Under the pieces are notes generated by a model. That model did not search any database and was not told the origin of the DNA. It worked only from the letters and a program-made list of their open reading frames with translations. From Calditrichaceae bacterium (GTDB lineage: Bacteria > Calditrichota > Calditrichia > Calditrichales > Calditrichaceae), in assembly GCA_016928315.1 (NCBI GenBank), contig JAFGKZ010000245.1, positions 1 to 37,988 of the forward strand: 37,988 bases of DNA. Reading direction: 5' to 3'. A program made the translations under genes and the position numbers. Below, in pieces: positions 9,309 through 18,181 of the stretch (position 1 is its first letter; each line of letters begins with the position of its first letter).

Positions 9309-10451
9309 CTACTTAATTGAAAATTTGTGAATAGTCGTTGTTTTATAAACTTCTCCCGGTCTGAGAACTACAGATGGAAATTCAGGTTTGTTAGGAGAAT
9401 CAGGATAATGCTGGGTTTCCAGGCAGAATCCACTACGGAATTTATAGACATCACCATTTTTTCCGGTAATAGAACCATCTAAAAAATTGCCGCTGTAAAA
9501 TTGAATGCCAGGTTCTTCAGTTAAAATTTCCATAAACCGGCCGGTTGTCGGTTCATAGACAGTGGCAGCAAGATTCATTTTTACGTTAGCCGGATTATCT
9601 AATTTCCAATTATGATCGTAGCCTCCGGCTATCTTCAACTGTTCGTAATCAGCATTAATATTATCTCCAATAGCATGTGCGGCAGTGAAATCCATCGGGG
9701 TATCTTTGACAGGTTCTATGACGCCTGTTGGAATAAGCGTTTTATCTACCGGAGTATAGTTGGAAGCATTCAACATTAATTCATGTTGGAGAATATCACT
9801 TTTACCGGCATCCTTAAAATTCCAATAAGTATGATTTGTTAAATTACAAATAGTTGGTTTATCAGTAGCGGCCTGATAATCAATCCGAAAAGTATTATCT
9901 TTGGTCAGTGTATAAGTAACCGTAACATCCAAATTTCCCGGGAAACCTTCTTCGCCGTCTTTACTAAGGTATTTTAATATTAGCCCGGCGCTGTCGGAAC
10001 CGCTAAATGGCTGTGCATTCCATACAACTTTATCAAATCCCTTAACGCCTCCATGCAGGCTGTTGGGTCCGTCATTATGAGCGAGGCTGTATTCATTTCC
10101 ATCCAGTGTAAATTTTGCATTTCCAATCCGGTTACCATAGCGGCCGATGGTGGCGCCAAAATAAGGATTGTTTTTTACATACCCGTCAAGATTATCATAA
10201 CCCAGAACCACATCAGACAAGATTCCATTTTTATCGGGCAGCTTAAATGATGTAATGATACCGCCATAGGTAGTGACTTTCATTTCTGCTTTGCCGGGAT
10301 TGGTAATGGTGTAAATTTCAACATCCCGACCATCAAGTTGTCCAAAAATTTCCTTCGTTACTGTCATTCCGGAGTTACATGAATCATTGCAGCTAATGAT
10401 TACCAGGCATATCACAGACAGGACTAAGATAGAACATAAAGATTTCATCAT
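9309..10451 (-). CDS. galM: Aldose 1-epimerase, predicted lipoprotein (GalM)
   Basis: A 380-residue galactose-mutarotase-family enzyme that interconverts alpha and beta anomers of free sugars. Key residues are visible: Arg108 in GNRIG, His133 in LHGG, His207 in NLTNHTYWN, Asp280 in YDHNW and the catalytic Glu345 in CLETQHYP. The spacing agrees with the Lactococcus enzyme. The N terminus is a lipoprotein signal ending in VIISC, so Cys21 would be lipidated and the enzyme would act outside the cytoplasm. The start has an AAGGAG just upstream (10456-10461); ATG occurs twice in a row, at 10451 and 10448. Being convergent with the arabinose operon it is not part of it, but mutarotation of arabinose or galactose released outside the cell would fit its position. 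Confidence 0.9.
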   Translation of the reverse strand: MMKSLCSILVLSVICLVIISCNDSCNSGMTVTKEIFGQLDGRDVEIYTITNPGKAEMKVTTYGGIITSFKLPDKNGILSDVVLGYDNLDGYVKNNPYFGATIGRYGNRIGNAKFTLDGNEYSLAHNDGPNSLHGGVKGFDKVVWNAQPFSGSDSAGLILKYLSKDGEEGFPGNLDVTVTYTLTKDNTFRIDYQAATDKPTICNLTNHTYWNFKDAGKSDILQHELMLNASNYTPVDKTLIPTGVIEPVKDTPMDFTAAHAIGDNINADYEQLKIAGGYDHNWKLDNPANVKMNLAATVYEPTTGRFMEILTEEPGIQFYSGNFLDGSITGKNGDVYKFRSGFCLETQHYPDSPNKPEFPSVVLRPGEVYKTTTIHKFSIK

Positions 10452-10671
10452 TGACTCCTTATTATGTAAATTCTAATTGAATTAGGTTTGGTAAATTTAC
10501 CTGGAATCTAAAAATTATATCTTATAGTTTCAATAAAATTATATTAGTTGAGTACAAAAAAATATATAATGAAATTACAGGATAAAAAAAATTGATTGTT
10601 TTAAGAAATCATTAGTAGATTGCATTTGAATAGTTAATACAATCCTTCAGCATAGCATTAGAAAAATTATT

Positions 10672-12345
10672 ATGGATAAATTATCGCTCTTTATTATTCC
10701 AATTCTTTCGGTAATTCAGTTTGGTTTAGCTCAAACACTGGCAGGGCAGGTTACCTTATCGGATACATTAATTGATTTAGGTTCAGTTACATGCGGGATA
10801 CCTCATACGCAAACGATTTACGTTGTGAGCGACAGTCCGCAATCACTTAGTATTTTCAGCGCCAAGTTTGAAGAAGACGTGTTTGATATCGAAATATCCA
10901 GTTGGCAAATCCCGGCACTGGGTTCAGTTCAACTTGATATCACATTTAACCCGGATCAAAATATCGATTACGTAGATTTTTTAAGAATTCAGGTTGAAGG
11001 ATTATCTTATCCTTTGATAGCCCGGGTGGAAGCGCAGGGTGATTATCCCGGCAGCTATTATGATGCCACGCAGAATTTATTTGGAGAAACACTAAAATCG
11101 GCATTAAATGGAATTATTGATGAACACACCTCTTTAGGTTACAACACTGCCCGAGACTCTATGTACGGCAGTATCGATAATGTGAACGGATTTGTAGAAT
11201 GTGTTTATACCGGCCGAACAGCGGAATTTAACACCCGATCCGGCGCCACGGCCAATAATTTTAATTGCGAACATACCTGGCCGCAGAGTTTTTTCTCAGA
11301 AAACGATCCGATGCGTTCGGATATTTTTCATTTATATCCTACTGATGAAGAGGCCAACAGCCGGCGGGGCAGCCTGGATTTTGGTGATGTGGTCAGTGCA
11401 ACCTGGTCGGAAGGCGGCTCATTACTGGGAACGGACGCCAGCGGTCAAATAGTATTTGAACCGAGAAATGTTCACAAAGGCAATGTTGCCAGATCGCATT
11501 TCTATTTTTTAATCAGGTACGCCGGGTCTTATAATGAATATACTGATCCGGATAAAATGGAAGTCCTCTTCCGTTCCTGGCACGTCAGTGATCCCATAGA
11601 CGCTGCCGAACAGGGACGCAATGATGCCATCTATGCGGTACAGAATAACCGCAATCCTTTCATTGATCATCCTGAATTGGTTGATCGAATTAACAATTTT
11701 ACGGGGACGTCAACGACTACAAGTCAGCCGGAAATTGCAGTTGGATGTGATTCTTATGATTTGACATCAGTAATGATTAACGAGAAAGTAGATATTATTA
11801 TTGCCATTATCAACAGCGGTAATACTTCTTTGAATGTCAGCGCAATTAGCAGCAGTAATTCTGAATTCACTGTTTCTGAATCAGTTGTTAATATTTCAGC
11901 TGAGTCTTACTATTATATTCGTGTTCAATACACGGCGCCTGCCTATGAAACCAGCGATTCTACCAAAATTACAATTATCAGCAATGATACTGATGAAGGT
12001 TCGATAGAAATACCAATAAGAGTGGAAGTATATGAACCGTCAACAATTACAACTCCCGATGATTTGCCCGGAACAACCGAATTGTACCAAAATTATCCGA
12101 ATCCATTTAACCCGACAACAACTATCCGGTATATTGTTGAGACGCAAAATTTTGCGTCTCAACATGTGGATTTATCCATTTATAATATTTTTGGCCAAAA
12201 AATTGTAACGCTGGTATCGGAAAATCAGCAATCCGGAAAATATTCTGTTGTCTGGAATGCAAATAACCAGGCATCCGGAATTTATTACTACCAATTGCAA
12301 ACAGGTTCGCTTAGTATTTCAAAGCGGATGATTTTGATCAAATGA
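10672..12345 (+). CDS. Secreted endonuclease I with C-terminal sorting domain
   Basis: A 557-residue secreted nuclease. Residues 1-20 are a signal peptide. About 28-122 is a beta-sandwich resembling the Hydin/DUF1573-type domains. About 125-340 is the endonuclease I (EndA/Vvn) domain, with CEHTWPQSFF (His201, Trp203) and DIFHLYPTDEEANSRR, which carry the catalytic and Mg-binding residues of the family, and RSHFYFLIRY further on. About 355-455 is a second beta-sandwich. Residues about 470-557 are a PNPFNP-type sorting tail with a FlgD-like fold (SIYNIFGQKIVTLV, ending SKRMILIK). The tail contains an in-frame 30-base palindrome. It would degrade extracellular DNA or RNA and remain at the cell surface or be released. 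Confidence 0.9.
   Translation: MDKLSLFIIPILSVIQFGLAQTLAGQVTLSDTLIDLGSVTCGIPHTQTIYVVSDSPQSLSIFSAKFEEDVFDIEISSWQIPALGSVQLDITFNPDQNIDYVDFLRIQVEGLSYPLIARVEAQGDYPGSYYDATQNLFGETLKSALNGIIDEHTSLGYNTARDSMYGSIDNVNGFVECVYTGRTAEFNTRSGATANNFNCEHTWPQSFFSENDPMRSDIFHLYPTDEEANSRRGSLDFGDVVSATWSEGGSLLGTDASGQIVFEPRNVHKGNVARSHFYFLIRYAGSYNEYTDPDKMEVLFRSWHVSDPIDAAEQGRNDAIYAVQNNRNPFIDHPELVDRINNFTGTSTTTSQPEIAVGCDSYDLTSVMINEKVDIIIAIINSGNTSLNVSAISSSNSEFTVSESVVNISAESYYYIRVQYTAPAYETSDSTKITIISNDTDEGSIEIPIRVEVYEPSTITTPDDLPGTTELYQNYPNPFNPTTTIRYIVETQNFASQHVDLSIYNIFGQKIVTLVSENQQSGKYSVVWNANNQASGIYYYQLQTGSLSISKRMILIK
12135..12164. repeat. 30-base palindrome inserted in frame in the endonuclease tail
   Basis: TGTTGAGACGCAAAA at 12135-12149 is followed by its exact reverse complement TTTTGCGTCTCAACA at 12150-12164. 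It is read in frame as part of VETQNFASQHV, in a place where related sorting domains usually pass straight from IRY plus a few residues to the HVDLSIYN strand. Palindromes with a GAGACGC core are found dispersed in genomes of several phyla, normally between genes. Confidence 0.75.
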
Positions 12346-12420
12346 AGTTCTCAATCCTACGAATTCATTTACCGATATCAACCGTGAAAAGTGTAATTAG
12401 ATAACAGGATATTCTATCTC

Positions 12421-12449
12421 TTGACAATAAAATTAAAAACCCGTAGTTT
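12421..12449 (+). promoter_or_regulatory. Candidate promoter of the FadL-like gene
   Basis: TTGACA at 12421-12426 is a perfect -35 hexamer, followed after 17 bases by TAGTTT at 12444-12449, a weak -10. It lies about 80 bases upstream of the FadL-like gene. The -10 match is poor, so only the -35 is convincing; sigma factors of FCB bacteria can use different -10 sequences. Confidence 0.35.
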
Positions 12450-12528
12450 TTCCTACCTTCCCGTGCGTTCTCAATAAGTGGTAAAAGATTGATTAAAAAG
12501 GAAATCAATTTAAACTAAAGGAGGCATC

Positions 12529-13791
12529 ATGTTCAAACAAGTTACAATGATCGTTTTTGTGGTGATTATTACCTGTTCACTGGCCTTTGGTTCCGGGTTT
12601 TCTATTTATGAACACGGATCTAAAGCGGCCGCAATGGGCGGAGCATTTATAGCCCAGGCCAATGACGCGTCGGCTGTTTATTTTAATCCTGCTGGAATAA
12701 CGGGATTAAATGGAATCAATATCCAATTGGGATTAACAATAATCCAACCACAGGCTTACTTTGTGGGCCCAACGGATATTGATCCTAATTTATACTCACC
12801 GGCAAAGGAGGAAACCTTTTATATTCCCAATTTTTATGCGACCTATAAAATAACTGACAAATTATCTGCCGGTTTGGGTTTCTTTGTACCATTTGGTTTG
12901 GGAAGTGACTGGGGACAGGATTGGGTAGGCCGGGAACTGGCTACAAATTCCGATGTACAGGTGATGGAATTAAATCCGGTGATTGCCTATAAAGTTCTCG
13001 ATAATTTATCACTGGCCGTGGGTTTTGAATATGGAATAGCCAGTGTGACCCTGGAAAAAAGCGCTTACCTGGGTTATGCGCTTGATAGTTATGCCGAGTT
13101 CAAGATGGAAGGCGAAACAACCGGAATGGGTTTCAATCTTGGACTTCAGTATAAACCAATAGATAAACTTACGCTTGGCTTGATGTATCGCCATGAAATG
13201 ACCCTGGACTTTGAAGACGGCGATGCAACATTTGATCGACCGACGATTAATCCGGCTGTGGATGATTATGTGGAAGACTTACTTCCGGATACCAAAGGCG
13301 ATGCAACTATTGTTTTACCTGCCAGAATTGGATTGGGTATTGCTTATGATTTTACCAATCAACTCACTGCGGAATTTGATTATTATCGTATCAACTGGAC
13401 TTCATATGATGAACTTACAATTAAGACGGATGAACCGATCAATGGTGAAGATGAGCAGACAGTTAAAAAGGGCTATGAAGATAAGGCCAGTTTAAGGGTA
13501 GGGTTGGAATATCGTTTGAATGATCAGGTAGCATTTCGTGCCGGATATTTACGCGATCCGCATGTAGTACCGGATAAGTATGTTGAACCGGATCTTCCCG
13601 AAGGCGATCGCAATTTGTACAGTATAGGCGCTGGTTATAAAGTGGCTGGTATCTCCATTGATGCCTATTATATTTATTTGACTCAGGATGATCGTGTGAT
13701 TAAGAATTCCGAAGTCGAAGATATGCCATTTAATGGAAAATATAAGAGTCAGGGCCATCTGTATGGCTTGTCTCTGGGCTATTCATTCTAA
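12529..13791 (+). CDS. FadL/OmpP1-family outer-membrane transporter
   Basis: A 420-residue outer-membrane barrel. A signal peptide ends near SLAFG. The N-terminal plug region has the family hallmark GSKAAAMGGAFIAQANDASA followed by YFNPAGI. The rest alternates in the way of beta strands and ends in an aromatic residue (GLSLGYSF), as outer-membrane barrels do. FadL proteins move hydrophobic molecules such as long-chain fatty acids or aromatic hydrocarbons across the outer membrane. The ATG is preceded by AAAGGAGG. It lies 27 bases before a GDSL-lipase-like lipoprotein gene, suggesting a shared transcript and possibly lipid hydrolysis coupled to uptake of the products. Confidence 0.9.
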   Translation: MFKQVTMIVFVVIITCSLAFGSGFSIYEHGSKAAAMGGAFIAQANDASAVYFNPAGITGLNGINIQLGLTIIQPQAYFVGPTDIDPNLYSPAKEETFYIPNFYATYKITDKLSAGLGFFVPFGLGSDWGQDWVGRELATNSDVQVMELNPVIAYKVLDNLSLAVGFEYGIASVTLEKSAYLGYALDSYAEFKMEGETTGMGFNLGLQYKPIDKLTLGLMYRHEMTLDFEDGDATFDRPTINPAVDDYVEDLLPDTKGDATIVLPARIGLGIAYDFTNQLTAEFDYYRINWTSYDELTIKTDEPINGEDEQTVKKGYEDKASLRVGLEYRLNDQVAFRAGYLRDPHVVPDKYVEPDLPEGDRNLYSIGAGYKVAGISIDAYYIYLTQDDRVIKNSEVEDMPFNGKYKSQGHLYGLSLGYSF

Positions 13792-13818
13792 TTAACCAAC
13801 GCGAAGGAGAGAACAATT

Positions 13819-15258
13819 ATGAAAACATTTAAAATTATATCCATTATATTACTTCCGCTGTTCCTGTTCTTTATTTCCTGTTCGTTGGAAGAACCGGACT
13901 TAAAAAAGACGCCGACTTCAACAGGCAGCGAGGATTTTTCTAAATATGTGGCCATCGGAAACAGCCTCACAGCGGGCTATCAATCCGGCTCACTGGTGGA
14001 AGAGCATCAAAAGTATAGCTTTCCCAATTTGATTGCCCAACAATTAGGGATTGAAGATTTTGAACAGCCTACCGTCTCCTGGCCAGGCCTTCCAAACATA
14101 ATGACTTTGGAATCGGTAACGGGTGTTTTAGGTACAGCATCGGGTTCCGGCGCGCCGACCAATGCTGCGCTTGCCAGACCTTATGATAATCTGGGTATTC
14201 CGGGTATTGTGCTTGGCGATGTGGACAGTGCATTAACCGGCGCTCTCAGCTATAGCCAAAGCGGTTTGATTGATTTAGTGCTCCGTGGTTTAGGCACACA
14301 AATAGATCAGGCATTATCTTTAAATCCCACTCTCATATCCTGCTGGATTGGTAATAATGATGTTCTGGGTTATGCAACCAGCGGCGGTATAAATCCATCG
14401 TCTCCTACAAATGCGATGGCATTTGGGTTCTTGTATCAGCAATTAGCTGGCAAACTGGCAGGATCAGGCGCTAAAGTTGTGGTTGCCAATATTCCTGATG
14501 TAACCTCAGTGCCATTCTTTACTACAATTGGCCCACGGATTGCCGCAGGCGTTGCAGCGGCACAGCAAGTTAATTCACAAATTCCCGGATTGTATTATCA
14601 AAAACATGGAAGAATTATTGCGAATCAAGATGATTATACAAATTTTAATGAAGATGTTCCTCCATTAATTACATTAGTTGGCGGAACTTATGCACCTTTG
14701 CTTGGTCAGCCGACAGGAAAATGGTACAGGGATTTAGCAGCTAAAACGGGTTATTCAATAGAAATCATTATGGGATCAAATCCTGGTATAGACACGACAG
14801 AAGCTTTCGGTTTTCATCCCCATAATCCCTGGCCGGATGCCCTGCTGCTGGATGCTGACGAGATTGCAGTGGCCCAAACAGCCACATCAACATTCAATGT
14901 TGTAATCGAACAAGCCGCAACAGACAATGGATTTGCTCTTTTTGATGCCAATGCGTTTCTGGCAGAAGCAGCTGTAAGTGGCTATGATCCCGGAGCCGGA
15001 TTACCTACTCTTTATGCTGATTATATTTTGGGAGGGTTGTTTAGCCTGGATGGTGTACATCCTTCTAATATGGGTTATGCCGTAGTAGCTAATCAAATGA
15101 TTGATGCGCTTAATGAAGAATTTGATACGGACATTCAGAAAGTAAATCTGCGTGAGATAAGCGGGAATTCACCGGTAGCCTCATCCGTTAAAACGAGCAG
15201 TCTCGATCTTAAGATGATGAGCAGAACGGTTGAATTAATGGGTGGAAATATTCGATAG
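13819..15258 (+). CDS. SGNH/GDSL-type hydrolase lipoprotein
   Basis: A 479-residue lipoprotein: the signal ends in FFISC, giving lipidated Cys21. The rest matches the SGNH hydrolase fold. Block I is YVAIGNSLTAGYQSG with nucleophile Ser49, block III is WIGNNDVLG (Asn180), and block V is SLDGVHPSNMGY with Asp411 and His414 completing the catalytic triad. It is longer than classic GDSL esterases, with inserts between blocks. An AAGGAGAG ribosome binding site precedes the ATG. It sits directly behind the FadL-like porin, and a strong terminator follows, so the two form an operon. Hydrolysis of lipid esters at the cell surface followed by fatty-acid uptake is inferred from this pairing. Confidence 0.85.
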   Translation: MKTFKIISIILLPLFLFFISCSLEEPDLKKTPTSTGSEDFSKYVAIGNSLTAGYQSGSLVEEHQKYSFPNLIAQQLGIEDFEQPTVSWPGLPNIMTLESVTGVLGTASGSGAPTNAALARPYDNLGIPGIVLGDVDSALTGALSYSQSGLIDLVLRGLGTQIDQALSLNPTLISCWIGNNDVLGYATSGGINPSSPTNAMAFGFLYQQLAGKLAGSGAKVVVANIPDVTSVPFFTTIGPRIAAGVAAAQQVNSQIPGLYYQKHGRIIANQDDYTNFNEDVPPLITLVGGTYAPLLGQPTGKWYRDLAAKTGYSIEIIMGSNPGIDTTEAFGFHPHNPWPDALLLDADEIAVAQTATSTFNVVIEQAATDNGFALFDANAFLAEAAVSGYDPGAGLPTLYADYILGGLFSLDGVHPSNMGYAVVANQMIDALNEEFDTDIQKVNLREISGNSPVASSVKTSSLDLKMMSRTVELMGGNIR

Positions 15259-15281
15259 ATAATGAATTTGTTTTAATTTTG

Positions 15282-15311
15282 AAAGGCTGTTCCAACCGGG
15301 GCGGCCTTTTT
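15282..15311 (+). terminator. Intrinsic terminator after the FadL-GDSL operon
   Basis: AAAGGCTG at 15282-15289 pairs with CGGCCTTT after TTCC...GGGG inner pairs, giving about twelve base pairs including G-T pairs around an AACC loop, then a run of T. It lies 24 bases after the stop codon of the GDSL lipoprotein. Confidence 0.8.
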
Positions 15312-15395
15312 CATTTATAAGACTGTTTCAAAATTATTCCGTTTTTATTAAATTAAAAGCCCTTCAAGGTACTATTAAAAAAATGGAGTTTGAAA

Positions 15396-15953
15396 ATGCG
15401 CATTTCTATGCTGAGTGTACTATCATTTTTTCTGATACTAACTTCAATGGTATTAGCAGGTGATGAAAATTCATCCACTGATCTGAAGCTTGATGAAGAA
15501 GCCCCGGTGTTTTCTTTGCCGGATAAGGACGGGAATTATGTGTTTCTTCGGGACTTCTGCGGCGGGACACTGCGCAAACCATGGATCAATAAAGAAAAGA
15601 AGGCGGTCGTAATTAGTTTTTTTGCAACCTGGTGTGCACCCTGCAAAAAAGAGATTCCGTATCTCATGCAACTTAAAGATGAATTTGCCGGTCAGCCGGT
15701 TGAATTTTTATTAATCGACGTCGGTGAAGAAAAAGAAAAAGTGGAACCGTATATTCAACAGGAAAACATCAATCTGACGGTTCTTTACGATCAATATCAG
15801 GTCGTTTCAAAAAAATATGGCGCTACATCGCTGCCGCGCTTGGTTGTTATAAGTAAAGAGGGAATGGTTAAAAAATATCAAAAGGGATTTGAAGATCCTG
15901 ACATATTTATGAAAGATATGGAAGATCTGATCGGTGAGCTTGTAGTAAAATAG
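15396..15953 (+). CDS. TlpA/ResA-like thioredoxin-fold protein
   Basis: A 185-residue exported thioredoxin-family protein. The N terminus is a signal peptide (to about residue 21). The redox motif is WCAPC with Cys80 and Cys83, preceded by VVISFFAT, and a cis-proline is likely in TSLPRLVV. Between the first strand and the motif there is an insert, LRDFCGGTLRKPWIN, with an additional Cys55, not usual in ResA. The function would be reducing or isomerising disulfides of envelope proteins or cytochromes, or acting as a peroxiredoxin-like partner. ATG at 15396 is preferred over the TTG at 15390 because GGAG lies seven bases upstream. It appears to be transcribed alone. Confidence 0.82.
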   Translation: MRISMLSVLSFFLILTSMVLAGDENSSTDLKLDEEAPVFSLPDKDGNYVFLRDFCGGTLRKPWINKEKKAVVISFFATWCAPCKKEIPYLMQLKDEFAGQPVEFLLIDVGEEKEKVEPYIQQENINLTVLYDQYQVVSKKYGATSLPRLVVISKEGMVKKYQKGFEDPDIFMKDMEDLIGELVVK

Positions 15954-15960
15954 TTTAATC

Positions 15961-16032
15961 GCCGCAGAGAGCGCAGAGAAAAATATTAATACCCCTCTTC
16001 AATTCCCCCCTTTCAGGGGGGATGTAAGGGGT
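15961..16032. repeat. Intergenic repeat-like segment with nested hairpin
   Basis: The stretch begins with a purine-rich GCCGCAGAGAGCGCAGAG segment, followed by a nested inverted repeat: outer arms ACCCCT (15991-15996) and AGGGGT (16027-16032), inner arms CCCCCC (16005-16010) and GGGGGG (16016-16021) with a TTTCA loop. Both types of sequence are familiar as dispersed elements in FCB and related genomes. It lies between the thioredoxin-like gene and htpG and may also stop transcription. Confidence 0.6.
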
Positions 16033-16083
16033 AAAAGCCAAGGTACTTGAAATTGTTACAATACATATAAATTGTATCTTTTA

Positions 16084-16114
16084 TTGAACCAAATTCATCA
16101 GTGATGCATATAAT
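16084..16114 (+). promoter_or_regulatory. Candidate htpG promoter
   Basis: TTGAAC at 16084-16089 and a perfect TATAAT at 16109-16114 are separated by 19 bases, slightly longer than ideal. They lie about 55 bases upstream of the htpG start codon. No inverted repeat of the CIRCE heat-shock type is seen nearby. Confidence 0.4.
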
Positions 16115-16167
16115 ATCTGAAAAAATTTACACAATAATTTTAAAATTAAATTTAGAAGGAGTTGTAC

Positions 16168-18069
16168 ATGTCTGAGAAGGCAAAATCCTACAAATTTAAA
16201 GCAGAAGTGAACCAGCTTCTGGATATCCTGGTTCATTCACTTTACACAAATAAAGAAATTTTCCTTCGAGAACTTGTCTCGAATGCCTCCGATGCGCTGG
16301 ATAAAGTGCGCTTTGAATTAACCAGCGGAGCCGACGTCGCTGACAAAGACCTGGATCTGGAGATCAATATTAAGCTGGATAAAGATAAAAAGTTAATATC
16401 CATTTCTGATACGGGTATTGGAATGACCCGGGATGAAATCATTAAAAATATCGGCACTATCGCCCAATCCGGCTCAGCCGAATTCTTAAAACAACTGGCT
16501 AAGGATGCGGAGAAAAAAGACGTTTCCAATATCATCGGTAAATTTGGCGTGGGATTCTATTCCGTATTCATGGTGGCCGAAGAAGTGGTTATCAAAACAA
16601 AATCTTACCTTAAAGATGAGCCACCGGTTGAATGGCGCTCAAGCGGTATGGGTAGTTTCCAGATATCTGAACTGGCTGAGAAACTAAAACGCGGCACGAC
16701 CATTGAAGTTCACCTCAAAGAAGATGCTATCGAATTTACCGATAAATACCGGATCGAATCGGCTATTAAAAATCATTCCAATTTTATATCCTTCCCGATT
16801 AAAGTGGATAAGGATAAAGTGAATACCGTTGCGGCTATCTGGCGCGAACCGAAATCGAGTATTAAGAAAAAGGATTACGAAGAATTCTATAAATTTATGA
16901 CCTATGATCAGGAACCGCCGATGGATACCATCCATGTTTCCATTGACGCGCCGGTTCAGTTTAACAGTATCATGTTTATTCCCAAACGCCCGTTTGACCT
17001 GTATGGTATTTCCCGGGAGGATATCGGATTAGACCTCTATGTAAAAAGCGTATTGATCCAGCACAAAAATTCGGATTTAATTCCGGAGTACCTGGGATTT
17101 TTGAAAGGCATGGTGGATTCGCCGGACATCCCGCTTAATATTTCCCGTGAAACATTGCAGGAAAACCGCGTGGTCATGAAAATATCGCAAACCCTGGTAA
17201 AACAGGTGCTTTCACATTTGGAGAAGAAAGCTAAAAAAGAAGACGAATACAATGAATTCTGGAAAGCTCATGGCCGGATATTTAAACTGGGCTACAGCGA
17301 TTATGTCAACCAGGAAAAATTTTCAGAACTGCTGCGGTTCGATTCAACGGCTCATGCGGAAGCGGATAAACTGACCTCGCTGGCAGCCTATGTGGAACGG
17401 GCTAAAGAGGATCAGAAAGAAATATATTATATGAGCGGGGCCAGCCGTGACGCCTTATTAAGCGATCCGCATCTGGAAATTTTTAAGCGTAAGGGACTGG
17501 AAGTACTTTTACTCCTCGATCCGGTTGATGAATTTTTAATGACCGGTCTCGGTAAATATAAAACAGAATATGCTTTCACTTCGGTGGAACAGGCTGATTT
17601 AAGCAAGCTTGATAAAGTGGAAGATGTTGAAAAAGCTGATTCCAAAGTTGAAGAAATGAGTGAAGGCGAAACAGCTGTATTCAAAAAGTTGATGGAAAAG
17701 ATCAAAGATATTCTTGGCGATAGAGTCACAGAGGTGCGCGAATCCAAACGTCTGCGCGACAGCGCCTCCTGTCTGGTAAATCCCGATGGCGATATGACCT
17801 CGCAGATGCACAAGATGATGCAGTTTATGAATAAGGATGTATCCATACCTAAAAAGATTTTTGAAATCAATAAGGATCATGCTTTAACGCGCAACCTATT
17901 GAAAATATATAAAAACAATCCCAAGGATCCGTTTATTGATACTACCATTGAGCAGCTTTATGAGTCGGCCTTGCTGCTGGAAGGATATTTAAACGATCCC
18001 CATAAGCTGGTTAACCGGATACAGGATATTTTGCTGAAGAGCAGCGAATGGCATCCGGGGAAGAAATAA
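16168..18069 (+). CDS. htpG: Chaperone protein HtpG (Hsp90)
   Basis: A 633-residue bacterial Hsp90, a cytoplasmic ATP-driven dimeric chaperone. The N-terminal ATPase domain shows KEIFLRELVSNASDALDK, the ATP-lid motifs DTGIGMT and GKFGVGFYSVFMVA, and KRGTTIEVHLKEDA. The middle domain has the catalytic loop region DSPDIPLNISRETLQENRV with its conserved arginine. The C-terminal dimerisation domain is complete and, as in all bacterial forms, lacks MEEVD. The ATG at 16168 is preferred over an upstream TTG at 16162 because AAGGAG ends six bases before it. It is monocistronic, bounded by a promoter candidate and a clear terminator. Confidence 0.98.
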   Translation: MSEKAKSYKFKAEVNQLLDILVHSLYTNKEIFLRELVSNASDALDKVRFELTSGADVADKDLDLEINIKLDKDKKLISISDTGIGMTRDEIIKNIGTIAQSGSAEFLKQLAKDAEKKDVSNIIGKFGVGFYSVFMVAEEVVIKTKSYLKDEPPVEWRSSGMGSFQISELAEKLKRGTTIEVHLKEDAIEFTDKYRIESAIKNHSNFISFPIKVDKDKVNTVAAIWREPKSSIKKKDYEEFYKFMTYDQEPPMDTIHVSIDAPVQFNSIMFIPKRPFDLYGISREDIGLDLYVKSVLIQHKNSDLIPEYLGFLKGMVDSPDIPLNISRETLQENRVVMKISQTLVKQVLSHLEKKAKKEDEYNEFWKAHGRIFKLGYSDYVNQEKFSELLRFDSTAHAEADKLTSLAAYVERAKEDQKEIYYMSGASRDALLSDPHLEIFKRKGLEVLLLLDPVDEFLMTGLGKYKTEYAFTSVEQADLSKLDKVEDVEKADSKVEEMSEGETAVFKKLMEKIKDILGDRVTEVRESKRLRDSASCLVNPDGDMTSQMHKMMQFMNKDVSIPKKIFEINKDHALTRNLLKIYKNNPKDPFIDTTIEQLYESALLLEGYLNDPHKLVNRIQDILLKSSEWHPGKK

Positions 18070-18080
18070 GTTTAATTTAT

Positions 18081-18109
18081 AAGCGGGAATCTTAAGATTC
18101 CCGCTTTTA
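18081..18109 (+). terminator. htpG terminator
   Basis: AAGCGGGAATCTT (18081-18093) is followed at once by its exact reverse complement AAGATTCCCGCTT and further T residues. It lies 12 bases after the htpG stop. The convergent gene on the minus strand ends at 18182, so it may also act in the other direction. Confidence 0.85.
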
Positions 18110-18181
18110 TGTACAATGATTTGTAATACTATTTTGGATAATTAAAAATAAAAAACTTATAAAATTACAATTTTATAAAAT

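Noticed and set aside
17427-17870. 147-codon frame opposite htpG
   Set aside because: Shadow of the strongly conserved htpG frame on the other strand.
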